This document shows positions 35,870 to 44,448 of a stretch of 64,000 nucleotides of DNA, one piece after another (positions within the stretch are counted from its first letter, which is position 1; every line of letters starts with the position of its first letter). The position numbers were made by a program, and so were the translations under genes. The notes below the pieces were generated by a model. The model did not search any database, was not told the DNA's origin, and worked only from the letters and a program-made list of their open reading frames with translations. The stretch is from Jeotgalicoccus sp. GTDB lineage: Bacteria; Bacillota; Bacilli; Staphylococcales; Salinicoccaceae. The stretch covers positions 131,912 to 195,911 of the forward strand of contig DONT01000001.1 of NCBI GenBank assembly GCA_003513765.1. Direction: 5' to 3'.

Positions 35870-37109
35870 ATGAATTCAAACATGCCAAAAGATCCCGGTT
35901 TCGACAAGACTTTAAGCGTGCTTAAAGAAGGTTACGAATTCATCATGAACCGCAAAGATGATTTAAACTCAAACATTTTCGAAACCCGCATCCTCGGTGA
36001 AAAAGCCATCTGTCTCACAGGCAGTGAGCGTGCTGAGCTCTTTTACGACAACACCCGCTTCAGGCGCAGTGATGCGGCACCAGCTAGAGTGGAAAAGACG
36101 CTGTTCGGTCAGGGCGGCATCCAGGGTCTGGACGGTGAGGTTCATAAAAACCGTAAAGCCATGTTCATGTCATTAATGGATCCCCAGGCCATGGACGAGA
36201 TTGAAACGGTAACTCAAAAATACTGGCACGAGTTTTTTGCAGACAAAGATTCCAAAGATACTGTCGAGTTATACGAAGCGGCGAAAGTCGTCTTTCTTAA
36301 AGTTGCCTGTGATTGGGTCGGTATTTCACTGCAGGATGAGGATATTGAAGCCCGTGCCCAGCAGATTTCTGATTTATACGAATCACCTGCAGCTCTTGGT
36401 TTTCAGCATTGGAAAGGGCGTAAATCAAGAGCCGACGCAGAGGATTGGATTCAGGGTATTGGTGACGGCAAAATTGAAGCCGATAAGGACCGCGCGCTCT
36501 ATCAGTTCTCCATGCATACCGATTTAGATGGGGAGCTCTTGAGTCCTGAAGTCGTGACAGTTGAGCTGCTCAATCTGATCCGTCCGATTAACGCCATCAG
36601 CGTATGGGTAGCTATGATTGGACTTGCGCTCCATGAACATCCGGATGAAGCGACTAAGCTGAAGGATGCAGACGACCAGCAGCTTGAATGGTTCATTCAG
36701 GAAGTCAGACGCTTTTATCCATTCTTCCCGTTCGCCGTGGCACGTGCAGATCTCGACTTTGAATGGAACGGTTATGAATTTAAAGAAGGCACGCTGACAC
36801 TGCTCGATTTATACGGCACCAACCGTCATCCTGATGACTGGGTCAAACCTGAGGTCTTTATGCCCCAACGGTTCCAAGGCTGGCAGCAGACGCCATTTAA
36901 CTTTATTCCGCAGGGCGGCGGATCTTACGATTTCGGTCACCGCTGTGCAGGGGAGTTTATCACTATAGTCATTATGCGGGACCACACTCGACTTCCTAGT
37001 CAATAATCTAGAATTTGAAGTGCCCGAGCAGGATTTCAGTTTTGAATTCAACGATATTCCCGCTGTACCCAATGACAAAGTGAAAATAAATCCAATCACT
37101 TTAAAATAA
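35870..37109 (+). pseudogene. CYP152-family fatty-acid P450 peroxygenase, frameshifted
   Basis: The first frame codes for 378 residues and clearly belongs to CYP152 (OleT/P450-BSbeta): F79, Q85 in FGQGGIQGLDG, R238 in LIRPINAI, and heme ligand C359 in GHRCAGE. At 36977-36980 (CGGG) the family match jumps to another frame, which continues TTLDFLVNNLEFEVPEQDF and stops at 37109, giving 412 residues if one G is removed. The product as read lacks the last 42 native residues, so it is a pseudogene, a truncated enzyme or a sequencing error. These enzymes hydroxylate or decarboxylate fatty acids with hydrogen peroxide. Position 85 is Gln, as in the hydroxylase P450-BSbeta, rather than the His of decarboxylating OleT. 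Confidence 0.88.
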
Positions 37110-37204
37110 CTCACCCGATTCTCATGTGTTTTTTCTTTCAATTTAAAACCTGTGTGCTATGATAATCATTTATAAAATACAGAGAAAATAAGCAGGAGAA
37201 AACC

Positions 37205-37786
37205 ATGAAAATAAGAACCGCAGTCATCATTTTTTGTATTGCTTTAATGCTGGTGGTGACATCAGTGATAGACAGCTTTAACCATAGTGACACAGATATA
37301 CCTGAATCAGCCGATGTGATTATAATGCTCGGCGGCGGTGATGCCGGCCGTATGAAAAAAGCAGCCGAACTTTATCATGCAGGTTACGCAGACTACGTCA
37401 TGATTACACCGGAAAGTGCAGAAATTTACCCGCAGAGTACGGAATTTGCGCTCGAACTAGGTATAGCAGAAGATGCCATCATAGAAGAATATAAAGCGAC
37501 TAGCACATATACCAATGCCACTGAGTCCCTTAAGATAATGGATGACTACGGCTTTGACAGCGCCCTGGTCGTTACCAGTGACTATCATCTGAAGCGCTCC
37601 AAAATGATTTACGACAGAGTCAGTGACGGGCAGTACGACTTGAAGTACATCGCAGCACCAGGTGCCGATGGTGAAGCATGGAACGAAAAATCTTACTCAG
37701 ACAGAATCTGGTTCAGCGAGTTTTACAAACTGTGGGGCTACAAACTCGCTCTATATAACTATATCGATGAACCTGATGAAGGATGA
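37205..37786 (+). CDS. DUF218 (YdcF/SanA-like) protein
   Basis: This 193-residue protein has an N-terminal hydrophobic anchor (about 5-24) and a DUF218 domain: ADVIIMLGGGDAGRMKKAAELY, YVMITPES, STYTNATESLKIM and ALVVTSDYHLKRSKMIY. Family members are membrane-bound and are thought to act in envelope metabolism, with the conserved acidic and histidine residues forming a putative active site. AGCAGGAG precedes the start. The last codons overlap the next gene (ATGA). Confidence 0.85.
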   Translation: MKIRTAVIIFCIALMLVVTSVIDSFNHSDTDIPESADVIIMLGGGDAGRMKKAAELYHAGYADYVMITPESAEIYPQSTEFALELGIAEDAIIEEYKATSTYTNATESLKIMDDYGFDSALVVTSDYHLKRSKMIYDRVSDGQYDLKYIAAPGADGEAWNEKSYSDRIWFSEFYKLWGYKLALYNYIDEPDEG

Positions 37787-38151
37787 TGATTTTGCCAGAC
37801 AACGACACACAGATTAAAGTGCTCCTTCACGGCAGGGGGCGTGCTTACGACTATGCCTGTCAGACACTCGGTGTCGACAACATGATGCATCACAGCTATG
37901 CCGATGTGTTTACAGTGAGTGAAGCGGATGTCTATGACTATATACTGAAGAACGGTCTGCCTGAGAGCGAAGATACAAGCAAAGAGTCATTAAAAGAAGG
38001 CTTTCATTATTATAAAGAAGACGGCAGATGGCATACCTTCTTCAGAGAAAGAAACTATATATTTGATGAGAAAAGTTTTGAAGACGATAATGATGCCAAA
38101 AAATATATTGCCGGCAGACTGATTAGGCTGTCAGGGACGGGCTTGTATTAG
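37783..38151 (+). CDS. Hypothetical protein coupled to the DUF218 gene
   Basis: This 122-residue soluble acidic protein is rich in D, E and Y (for example FHYYKEDGRWHTFFRERNY). It has no signal peptide, membrane helix or recognised motif. The ATG overlaps the TGA of the DUF218 gene, so the two are translationally coupled. The layout resembles small immunity or adaptor proteins, but nothing in the sequence proves that. Confidence 0.6.
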   Translation: MMILPDNDTQIKVLLHGRGRAYDYACQTLGVDNMMHHSYADVFTVSEADVYDYILKNGLPESEDTSKESLKEGFHYYKEDGRWHTFFRERNYIFDEKSFEDDNDAKKYIAGRLIRLSGTGLY

Positions 38152-38294
38152 GAATAGAAGATTAGTTTTTACACTTATGATAGTTCATGGGTGTATTTTT
38201 TTATGGGAAAAATGAATATTAATTAATACGGTTTTCGGAATAATTAATATTGATTTAATATTCTGAATAATATATAGTTTATTTAACGGATTAT

Positions 38295-38308
38295 TAAAAG
38301 CGCTTACA
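38295..38308. promoter_or_regulatory. Possible catabolite-responsive element (cre)
   Basis: TAAAAGCGCTTACA matches the ideal cre TGAAAGCGCTTTCA at 12 of 14 positions and lies 22 bp ahead of the binding-protein gene. That would suit CcpA control of a peptide-uptake gene. Based on sequence resemblance only. Confidence 0.4.
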
Positions 38309-38330
38309 TAAAATCAAAGGGCGGAGATTT

Positions 38331-39992
38331 ATGGAAAAATTTCTAAAAATTTTAATGTTATCAGCAGCCGTTTTTATCTTTTCAGCGTGTACAGATGACA
38401 GTGAGACAGCAGTAGGGAGTGAGAATCAAGTAGAAGGCGGAGATTTAATAATGTCTTTTCCAACTGACATCATATCCATGGATCCTCATGGCAGCGAGGA
38501 TACTCCTTCTGAACAAGTAAGGCATACTATTTACGAAGGTCTTGTTACACATGATGAGAACATGGAAATTGCACCTGCGCTAGCAACAGATTGGGAACAG
38601 ATTGATGACACAACATGGGAATTTAGCTTACGTGAAGACGTTACATTTCATGATGGTTCTGAATTTAATGCGGAAGTTGTAGAAGCGAATATAGATCGTC
38701 TACAGGATATCGCAAGAGCTTCGCCAAGAGTGTTTATTTTAGAAATGATTTCGGAAGTAAATGTAATAGATGATTATAAAGTTGAAATTATTACTGAATA
38801 TCCATTTTCTCCCTTACTTGGGAACCTATCTCATGGTGCAGGAAAAATGATTAGTAAAGAATTGATTGATGAAGATTATCAAAATGCTATCGATGAAGCA
38901 GAATTAGATATGACTTTAGAGGAGTACTATGAACTGCGAGAATCTGGCGGTGCAGAGCATGATGAGATTGCTTCTCAAATTGGTAATAGTACAGGCACAT
39001 TAGTAGAACAGCATCCTGTAGGTACAGGGTATCTGCAATTTGACAGCCGTAAGCCAGGTGATAGTACTACTCTTGTAGCATATGAAGATTATTGGGATGG
39101 CGCACCAACAATTGATTCTGCAGAATTTAAGGCAGTTTCAGAAACGAGTGCCAGAATCGCAGAATTAGAAACTGGAACTTCAGATTTCATTGCTCGTTCA
39201 GAGTCTAATAATATTGAACGAATTGAATCTAGTGAGAATTTAACATTAGAGAAAACAGATGCATTAGCAATTGATTATATTGGTATCAATACGGAGAAAG
39301 AACCATTTAACAATAAACTAGTTCGTCAGGCAATAACTCATGCATTTAATCAAGAAGCGGTATTATCAGGAGTATTTAACGATTCAGGTACTCCAGCTAT
39401 TGGACCTCTATCACCTGTTACATTAGGTTATGATGAAAATTTAGAACCTTTAGAGTACGACATGGATCTTGCAGCTGAGCTTTTAGCAGAGGCGGGTTAT
39501 GAAGATGGTTTTGAGGCAAACATTATGATTAACGAGGATAATCCCGAACGCTTGGATACTGCAATTTGGTTACAGGAATCACTGGCAGAATTGAATATTG
39601 ATATTAATATTCAGCAAGTAGAATGGGGTGCTTACCTTGAAATGACGGGGAATGGAGAACACGATATGTTCGTGCTAGGCTGGTCAAACCCTCCAGCTGA
39701 TCCAAACCATTTACTTTCCACATTGTTCCATTCTGACATGATTGGGACAGCAGGGAACCGTTCATTCTTTTTAAATGAGACTTTTGATCAATTATTAGAT
39801 GAAGGAAAAAGAGAATCAGATGAAGCCACTCGTGAACAAATCTATAAAGACGCTCAAGAGATTCTTATAGATGAGGCGCCAGCTATTTTTATCAGATATC
39901 CGGAAAATCTTAATGCTTACCAAAGTGATATTAATGGATTAACTATTGATAACAACAATCTTTTAGATTTACGTAATGTTACGAGAGAATAA
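38331..39992 (+). CDS. ABC transporter substrate-binding lipoprotein, family 5 (peptide/nickel/glutathione type)
   Basis: This 553-residue lipoprotein has a signal peptide with lipobox FSAC (lipidated Cys at about 20). The mature part is a family 5 solute-binding protein: ISMDPHGSEDTPSEQVRHTIYEGL, APALATDWEQIDDTTWEF, DVTFHDGSEFNAE, IGINTEKEPFNNKLVRQAI and NPPADPNHLL. It binds oligopeptides or similar compounds outside the membrane. No permease or ATPase gene lies beside it, so it must work with a transporter encoded elsewhere or be a leftover. The next gene is an M24-fold hydrolase, suggesting a shared substrate. Confidence 0.9.
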   Translation: MEKFLKILMLSAAVFIFSACTDDSETAVGSENQVEGGDLIMSFPTDIISMDPHGSEDTPSEQVRHTIYEGLVTHDENMEIAPALATDWEQIDDTTWEFSLREDVTFHDGSEFNAEVVEANIDRLQDIARASPRVFILEMISEVNVIDDYKVEIITEYPFSPLLGNLSHGAGKMISKELIDEDYQNAIDEAELDMTLEEYYELRESGGAEHDEIASQIGNSTGTLVEQHPVGTGYLQFDSRKPGDSTTLVAYEDYWDGAPTIDSAEFKAVSETSARIAELETGTSDFIARSESNNIERIESSENLTLEKTDALAIDYIGINTEKEPFNNKLVRQAITHAFNQEAVLSGVFNDSGTPAIGPLSPVTLGYDENLEPLEYDMDLAAELLAEAGYEDGFEANIMINEDNPERLDTAIWLQESLAELNIDINIQQVEWGAYLEMTGNGEHDMFVLGWSNPPADPNHLLSTLFHSDMIGTAGNRSFFLNETFDQLLDEGKRESDEATREQIYKDAQEILIDEAPAIFIRYPENLNAYQSDINGLTIDNNNLLDLRNVTRE

Positions 39993-40046
39993 TTTTTTCA
40001 CTATATTAAACAATTGAATTAAGCTAAAAATAAAGGGAGAGTTTAT

Positions 40047-41225
40047 ATGATACTAAAAATACCTGCTTATGAATTTCAACAAAGACAATCCAGATTTTTT
40101 AAAAAAATTCTGGATTCTGGAAGTGACTGCGCAATTATATTCTCTGTAACAGATATATTCTATCTTACTGGTTTCCACTTCCATGCAACAGAAAGACCAA
40201 TGGGGCTGATTATTGATGATAGTGGTAAATATAATTTGTTTGTCCCAGCTTTAGAACATGAACATGCTGAACATTACAGTGTTATTGATAAGGTGCACTC
40301 GTATCCAGAATATCCAGGTTTAAGACACCCGATGGAATATTTGAAAGATGTTTTAACAGAATTAAACTTTGAAAATAAAAATATAGGGTATGATTCACTC
40401 GGATATGGTTCACCTATGGGATACAGGGGTCCAAGTATTGATACTTTAATTAATGCAAACTCATATATTTCTTTATACGGTGTTATAGAAGAAATGAGAT
40501 TCGTTAAATCAGAAAATGAAATTGAACTCATAAAGGAGTCTTGCAGATGGGGAAATTTAGCCCATAAATTACTCCAAAAATATACAGAAGAAGGACGAGA
40601 AGAGATTGAAGTCACAAATAGAGCTTCAATCGATGCGACTATAGCGATGACAGAAACACTGGGTCCAGATTACAAACCTCATGGAAAAACAGCTTATGCG
40701 ATGTACCGAGGACAAATTGGAGCAGAATCAGCTTTTCCTCATGCTGTAACTCAAAATAAAACATTTAAAAAAGGAGATACGCTAGTCACAGGAGCTGCAG
40801 CCGATGTTTTTGGATATCACAGTGAACTTGAACGCGTGATGTTTGTTGGAGAATATAATAAAGAACAGGAAAAGTATTTTAAACATATGTACGAGGCTCA
40901 AGAGGTGGCATTTAAATCTATAAAACCTGGAGAGAAATATTCTTCAGTAGAAGAGAATGTACAGAAATACTTTAAAGAAGAAGGTATTACTCATCTTACA
41001 AAACATCATACAGGGCATAATATTGGTCTGTTAGGACATGAAGCTCCATTCTTTGATTTAGGTGATCATACGATAATGGAACCTGGAATGGTAGTTACTG
41101 TAGAGCCGGGTATTTATGTAAATGGTTTGGGAGGATTTAGACATTCAGATACAGTTCTAATAACGGACTATGGAATAGAAATGCTCACTTATTATCCAAG
41201 GGATATAGATTCATTGATTTGCTAA
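40047..41225 (+). CDS. M24-fold (creatinase/aminopeptidase P-like) protein with altered metal ligands
   Basis: This 392-residue protein has an N-terminal creatinase domain and a C-terminal pita-bread domain. The histidine region (HHTGHNIGLLGHEAP) and VEPGIY glutamate are present, but other metal positions differ. The first aspartate is G249, the second is E260 in GYHSELER, and the usual E in GGxRxED is S in GGFRHSDTV. Metal-independent creatinase carries similar losses, so this may be a C-N hydrolase of small metabolites and not a true Xaa-Pro peptidase. It follows the binding-protein gene by 54 bp behind AAAGGGAGAG and ends at a terminator. Confidence 0.8.
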   Translation: MILKIPAYEFQQRQSRFFKKILDSGSDCAIIFSVTDIFYLTGFHFHATERPMGLIIDDSGKYNLFVPALEHEHAEHYSVIDKVHSYPEYPGLRHPMEYLKDVLTELNFENKNIGYDSLGYGSPMGYRGPSIDTLINANSYISLYGVIEEMRFVKSENEIELIKESCRWGNLAHKLLQKYTEEGREEIEVTNRASIDATIAMTETLGPDYKPHGKTAYAMYRGQIGAESAFPHAVTQNKTFKKGDTLVTGAAADVFGYHSELERVMFVGEYNKEQEKYFKHMYEAQEVAFKSIKPGEKYSSVEENVQKYFKEEGITHLTKHHTGHNIGLLGHEAPFFDLGDHTIMEPGMVVTVEPGIYVNGLGGFRHSDTVLITDYGIEMLTYYPRDIDSLIC

Positions 41226-41250
41226 TAATTTTATATATTAGAACGATCTT

Positions 41251-41284
41251 AAGCTTAATCAGATATTATCTGATTAAGCTTTTT
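41251..41284 (+). terminator. Intrinsic terminator after the M24 gene
   Basis: AAGCTTAATCAGA pairs with TCTGATTAAGCTT, followed by TTT. Confidence 0.88.
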
Positions 41285-41328
41285 AGAAAAATAACTTGCT
41301 AATTACTATATAGTAAAGGGTAATAGAC

Positions 41329-41427
41329 ATGACACTTGAACAGATAGATACGATTTTACTGAAGCACAAAGACATGTATATGAAACAGCTGTTTAACTTT
41401 TTTAAAATTAAAAGTATCAGCACCTGC
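41329..41427 (+). pseudogene. N-terminal remnant of an M20 dipeptidase gene
   Basis: The first 33 codons (MTLEQIDTILLKHKDMYMKQ, then LFNFFKIKSIST) match the start of the intact M20 gene at 43033 (MTLEQMDSFL, FHFLKIKSIST). TAAAGGG lies ahead of the ATG. Similarity ends abruptly after AGTATCAGCACC at 41427. The frame runs on in unrelated sequence to a stop at 41505. It is a broken paralogue. Confidence 0.75.
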
Positions 41428-41531
41428 TTACGGTGCTCTAATGTTACCACTGCGTCGCTGTGTTTGATGCCACCAAAATCAAACCGCTCAATAACACCCA
41501 AATAGGTTAAGACATAAAAATGACTCCACAT
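41428..41531 (-). pseudogene. C-terminal remnant of an M24-fold gene
   Basis: Read on the minus strand this stretch gives VIERFDFGGIKHSDAVVTL, which resembles the C-terminal GGFRHSDTVLI segment of the M24 gene at 40047. It abuts the M20 remnant exactly at 41427/41428, facing the opposite way. The resemblance is short, so the call is tentative. Confidence 0.45.
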
Positions 41532-41558
41532 TAAGGTATGAATCTTAATGTGGAGTCA
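41521..41558 (-). terminator. Terminator of the YeeE/YedE gene
   Basis: A 15-bp perfect stem (TGACTCCACATTAAG with CTTAATGTGGAGTCA) has a T run on the minus strand. It may work in both directions. Confidence 0.85.
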
Positions 41559-41597
41559 TTTGATTTTATGCGGGACTTTTATCCTAATTTATACTTA

Positions 41598-42851
41598 TTA
41601 ACATACAGAGTCATTCGATTTTGGTACGGATAACCCGAACAGGGGTCTCAGATAAAGTGCAAGGAATGTACCGCCGATGGCAACGATGCCCCAAATGTAG
41701 CCGTGCAGGCTGAATGAAGCAATGCCGCCGAAGTAAGCCCCGATGTTGCAACCGAATGCTAGGCGTGCACCATAGCCCATTAACAGACCGCCGATGACTG
41801 AAGCCATAAAATTACCTTTGTTGAGTTTACCGAACTTAAACAAACCGCCTGCTGCTGATGCTAAAAATGCACCCAGGATTACCCCGAAGTTCAGTACAGT
41901 CGTAGAGTTGGAAAATATTGATGCGTTTAAAGCAGTTGCCGCTTCCCCCTGCCAGTAACCCCAGCTGGCAACGTCAAACCCGATGAATTCTGCAACTTTA
42001 GATCCCCACAGCGCAAATGCCGAAGTGATTCCCCACGGTTCACCGCGCGTCATCAGCGTTAAGGCATTTAACACTGCCAGTGCGACTGCTGCCACCATTA
42101 ACGGCCAGGATCCTCTGAAAACTCTCTTCCAGCCGCGTGCACTTGGCAGCGGTGCAACTTTAGGAGAGTTTCTCTTTTTCTCAACGACTTTACTGATAAA
42201 GGCGATGCAACCGAATATCAATAACGAGACGACCAAAGCCCCGCCGTAGCCGAGATTGGTCGAAGTGGCGAGTGAAAATGTGCCCAGCGACGGCAGGTCT
42301 TCTGTCCAGAATGGTAAATGTGCTGCACCGATTGTCGTTCCGATGATGAAGAATATCAAAGTGATGAACATGACAGAACGGCCGGCACCGATTGAATACA
42401 GCGTACCGGATGCACAACCCCCGCCGAGCTGCATACCGATACCGAATATAAATGCACCGACAATCAGACTGACACCGATGGGTGAGACGTAACCTGTGAC
42501 TTCAGCACCGAAAAATGAAATGCCGAGCGCTAAAATCGGTGCGAATAATAGAGTTGCTGTACCCAGCATGACCATATGCGCCCGTATTGCTTCACCGTTG
42601 CCGACAGACATTAATCGTCTGAACGCGGAAGTGAAACCGAAGCGGGCATGAAATAACGTATACCCGAGCAGTAAGCCAATAACCATTAGAACCGGCTGCA
42701 TGATTGATTGGGTGATTGCTAAATATATAAATAAGACTAAACTGACTATGATGCCGCCGCCGATAAGCAATTTTTGAGGATCTTTCAGTGTATCTGCATG
42801 ACGATGGACGGGGTCCATTGCTTTACTCACGGTATTTATATGACTGACCAA
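41598..42851 (-). CDS. YeeE/YedE-family sulfur-compound transporter
   Basis: This 417-residue protein has about 10-12 hydrophobic helices in two related halves. The first half has FGIGMQLGGGCASGTLYSIG and the second has GYGARLAFGCNIGAYFGG. The two conserved cysteines (GGGCASG and FGCNIG) are those that pass thiosulfate through the pore in TsuA-type transporters. It probably imports thiosulfate or another sulfur compound. The start is TTG 42851 behind AGGAGG. No TusA-like gene lies beside it. Confidence 0.9.
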   Translation of the reverse strand: MVSHINTVSKAMDPVHRHADTLKDPQKLLIGGGIIVSLVLFIYLAITQSIMQPVLMVIGLLLGYTLFHARFGFTSAFRRLMSVGNGEAIRAHMVMLGTATLLFAPILALGISFFGAEVTGYVSPIGVSLIVGAFIFGIGMQLGGGCASGTLYSIGAGRSVMFITLIFFIIGTTIGAAHLPFWTEDLPSLGTFSLATSTNLGYGGALVVSLLIFGCIAFISKVVEKKRNSPKVAPLPSARGWKRVFRGSWPLMVAAVALAVLNALTLMTRGEPWGITSAFALWGSKVAEFIGFDVASWGYWQGEAATALNASIFSNSTTVLNFGVILGAFLASAAGGLFKFGKLNKGNFMASVIGGLLMGYGARLAFGCNIGAYFGGIASFSLHGYIWGIVAIGGTFLALYLRPLFGLSVPKSNDSVC

Positions 42852-43032
42852 TTGAATCCTCCTATTCCTGAGTGCTTTAGTATGATTTAGTCAGTATAAG
42901 AGGACAGCGGACATATGTCAAAGAAAAATTATTATGCGGGTTACTGACACTAAATAAAATATCAATTATCATTCACTTTTAAATTGTAGTAATATTGTGA
43001 CAACTACACCAGTAACGTAAAGGAGCAGAGCT

Positions 43033-44388
43033 ATGACACTTGAACAGATGGATTCATTTTTAACGCAGCAGCATGACGCCTGCCTTGAACAGTTGTTTCA
43101 TTTCCTCAAAATTAAGAGTATCAGCACCGATACAGGGGCAATCAGACAATGTGCCGGCGTACTGAAAAATGACATGGAAGCGCTTGGAATTCGTACCCGG
43201 ATTATGGAAACTGACGGCAACCCCGTCGTTTACGGTGAGATTCTTAATGATAAAAACCGCTTCACCTTATTAATCTACGGCCACTACGACGTTCAGGCTG
43301 TTGAACCGCTGGAACTGTGGGAATCAGATCCATTTGAACCCGAGATAAGAAACGGGAGAATCTACGCCAGGGGTGCCGGTGATAACAAAGGACAATTAAT
43401 GGCACAGCTGCTTGGTATTAAGACGTATCAGAAACTCTACGGTGAGCTGCCAATCAATATAAAATTTGTCTTTGAAGGCGAGGAGGAACTTGGCAGTGTG
43501 CACCTGCCCGAATTTGTGGATAAGAACAAAGCGCTGCTTGAAGCGGATCTGGTCTACACAGCCGACGGTTCCTCCCACAACAGCGGCAATCCGTTAATAC
43601 TCTTAGGCGTCAGGGGCATACTCAACTTTGAAATGACCGTCAAAACTGCCGACTTTGACAACCACTCCGGCAACACCGGGAATATTGTACCCAATCCTGT
43701 CTGGAAGATGATTGAGCTCTTAAACACGATGCGCGATGAGAACGGTAAAGTATTAGTGGAAGGTTTCTACGATAACATCCGTGAACCTTCACAGACGGAC
43801 ATGAAACTTTTATCGTCATTACCATACGACCAGAAAGACATCAAAGAGAAAATCGGCTATCCGGATTTAAACATGGATGGGGAGACGTACTACCGTAAGC
43901 TCACGATGGAACCGACGTTTAATATTGCGGGGATGGAGAGCGGTTATACGGGAGACAATGCGAAAACAATCATTCCGTCGACGGCAACTGTGAGTATCGA
44001 TATGAGACTCGTCGCCGACCAGGACCCGGCAGATATATTCCGGAAGATTGAGGCACACGTCGAGGCGTTCGATCCGGACATTAAAGTGACATACAGAGGC
44101 GCAATGCATCCGTCGAGAACACCATCGGATCTCGAAATCGTACAGGTGGTGACAGACGCTGTGGGGGAGGCATACGGGAAGACACCGTTAGTCCAGCCGA
44201 GCATGCCGGGATCATTGCCTGACTATGTATGGACCGATTACCTGAAGACACCATCAATCATCATGCCGTACGCCAACTTCGACCAGCACAACCATTCACC
44301 CAACGAGAACCTGAAAGTGGAGAACTTTTTCGATGGGATTAAATGTACGTGTAATCTGGTGAAGGCGCTCGGGGAGTGCAGTAAATAA
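43033..44388 (+). CDS. M20 family dipeptidase
   Basis: This 451-residue zinc peptidase has its metal ligands in YGHYDVQAVEP, GAGDNKGQLMAQL, EGEEELGS, YTADGSSHN and the C-terminal FDQHNHSPNE. A lid/dimerisation domain lies in the middle. Length and motifs match the M20 dipeptidases of Firmicutes, which cut dipeptides in the cytoplasm. AAAGGAGCAG precedes the start. A broken N-terminal copy lies at 41329. Confidence 0.93.
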   Translation: MTLEQMDSFLTQQHDACLEQLFHFLKIKSISTDTGAIRQCAGVLKNDMEALGIRTRIMETDGNPVVYGEILNDKNRFTLLIYGHYDVQAVEPLELWESDPFEPEIRNGRIYARGAGDNKGQLMAQLLGIKTYQKLYGELPINIKFVFEGEEELGSVHLPEFVDKNKALLEADLVYTADGSSHNSGNPLILLGVRGILNFEMTVKTADFDNHSGNTGNIVPNPVWKMIELLNTMRDENGKVLVEGFYDNIREPSQTDMKLLSSLPYDQKDIKEKIGYPDLNMDGETYYRKLTMEPTFNIAGMESGYTGDNAKTIIPSTATVSIDMRLVADQDPADIFRKIEAHVEAFDPDIKVTYRGAMHPSRTPSDLEIVQVVTDAVGEAYGKTPLVQPSMPGSLPDYVWTDYLKTPSIIMPYANFDQHNHSPNENLKVENFFDGIKCTCNLVKALGECSK

Positions 44389-44397
44389 TGACAAAAT

Positions 44398-44433
44398 TAT
44401 AATGAGTCCGGTACTGTACCGGACTCATTATTT
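44398..44433. terminator. Bidirectional terminator
   Basis: The near-perfect palindrome AATGAGTCCGGTAC with GTACCGGACTCATT has A and T tracts on both sides. It lies between the convergent M20 and epimerase genes. Confidence 0.85.
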
Positions 44434-44448
44434 ATATGAAGCATCTTA

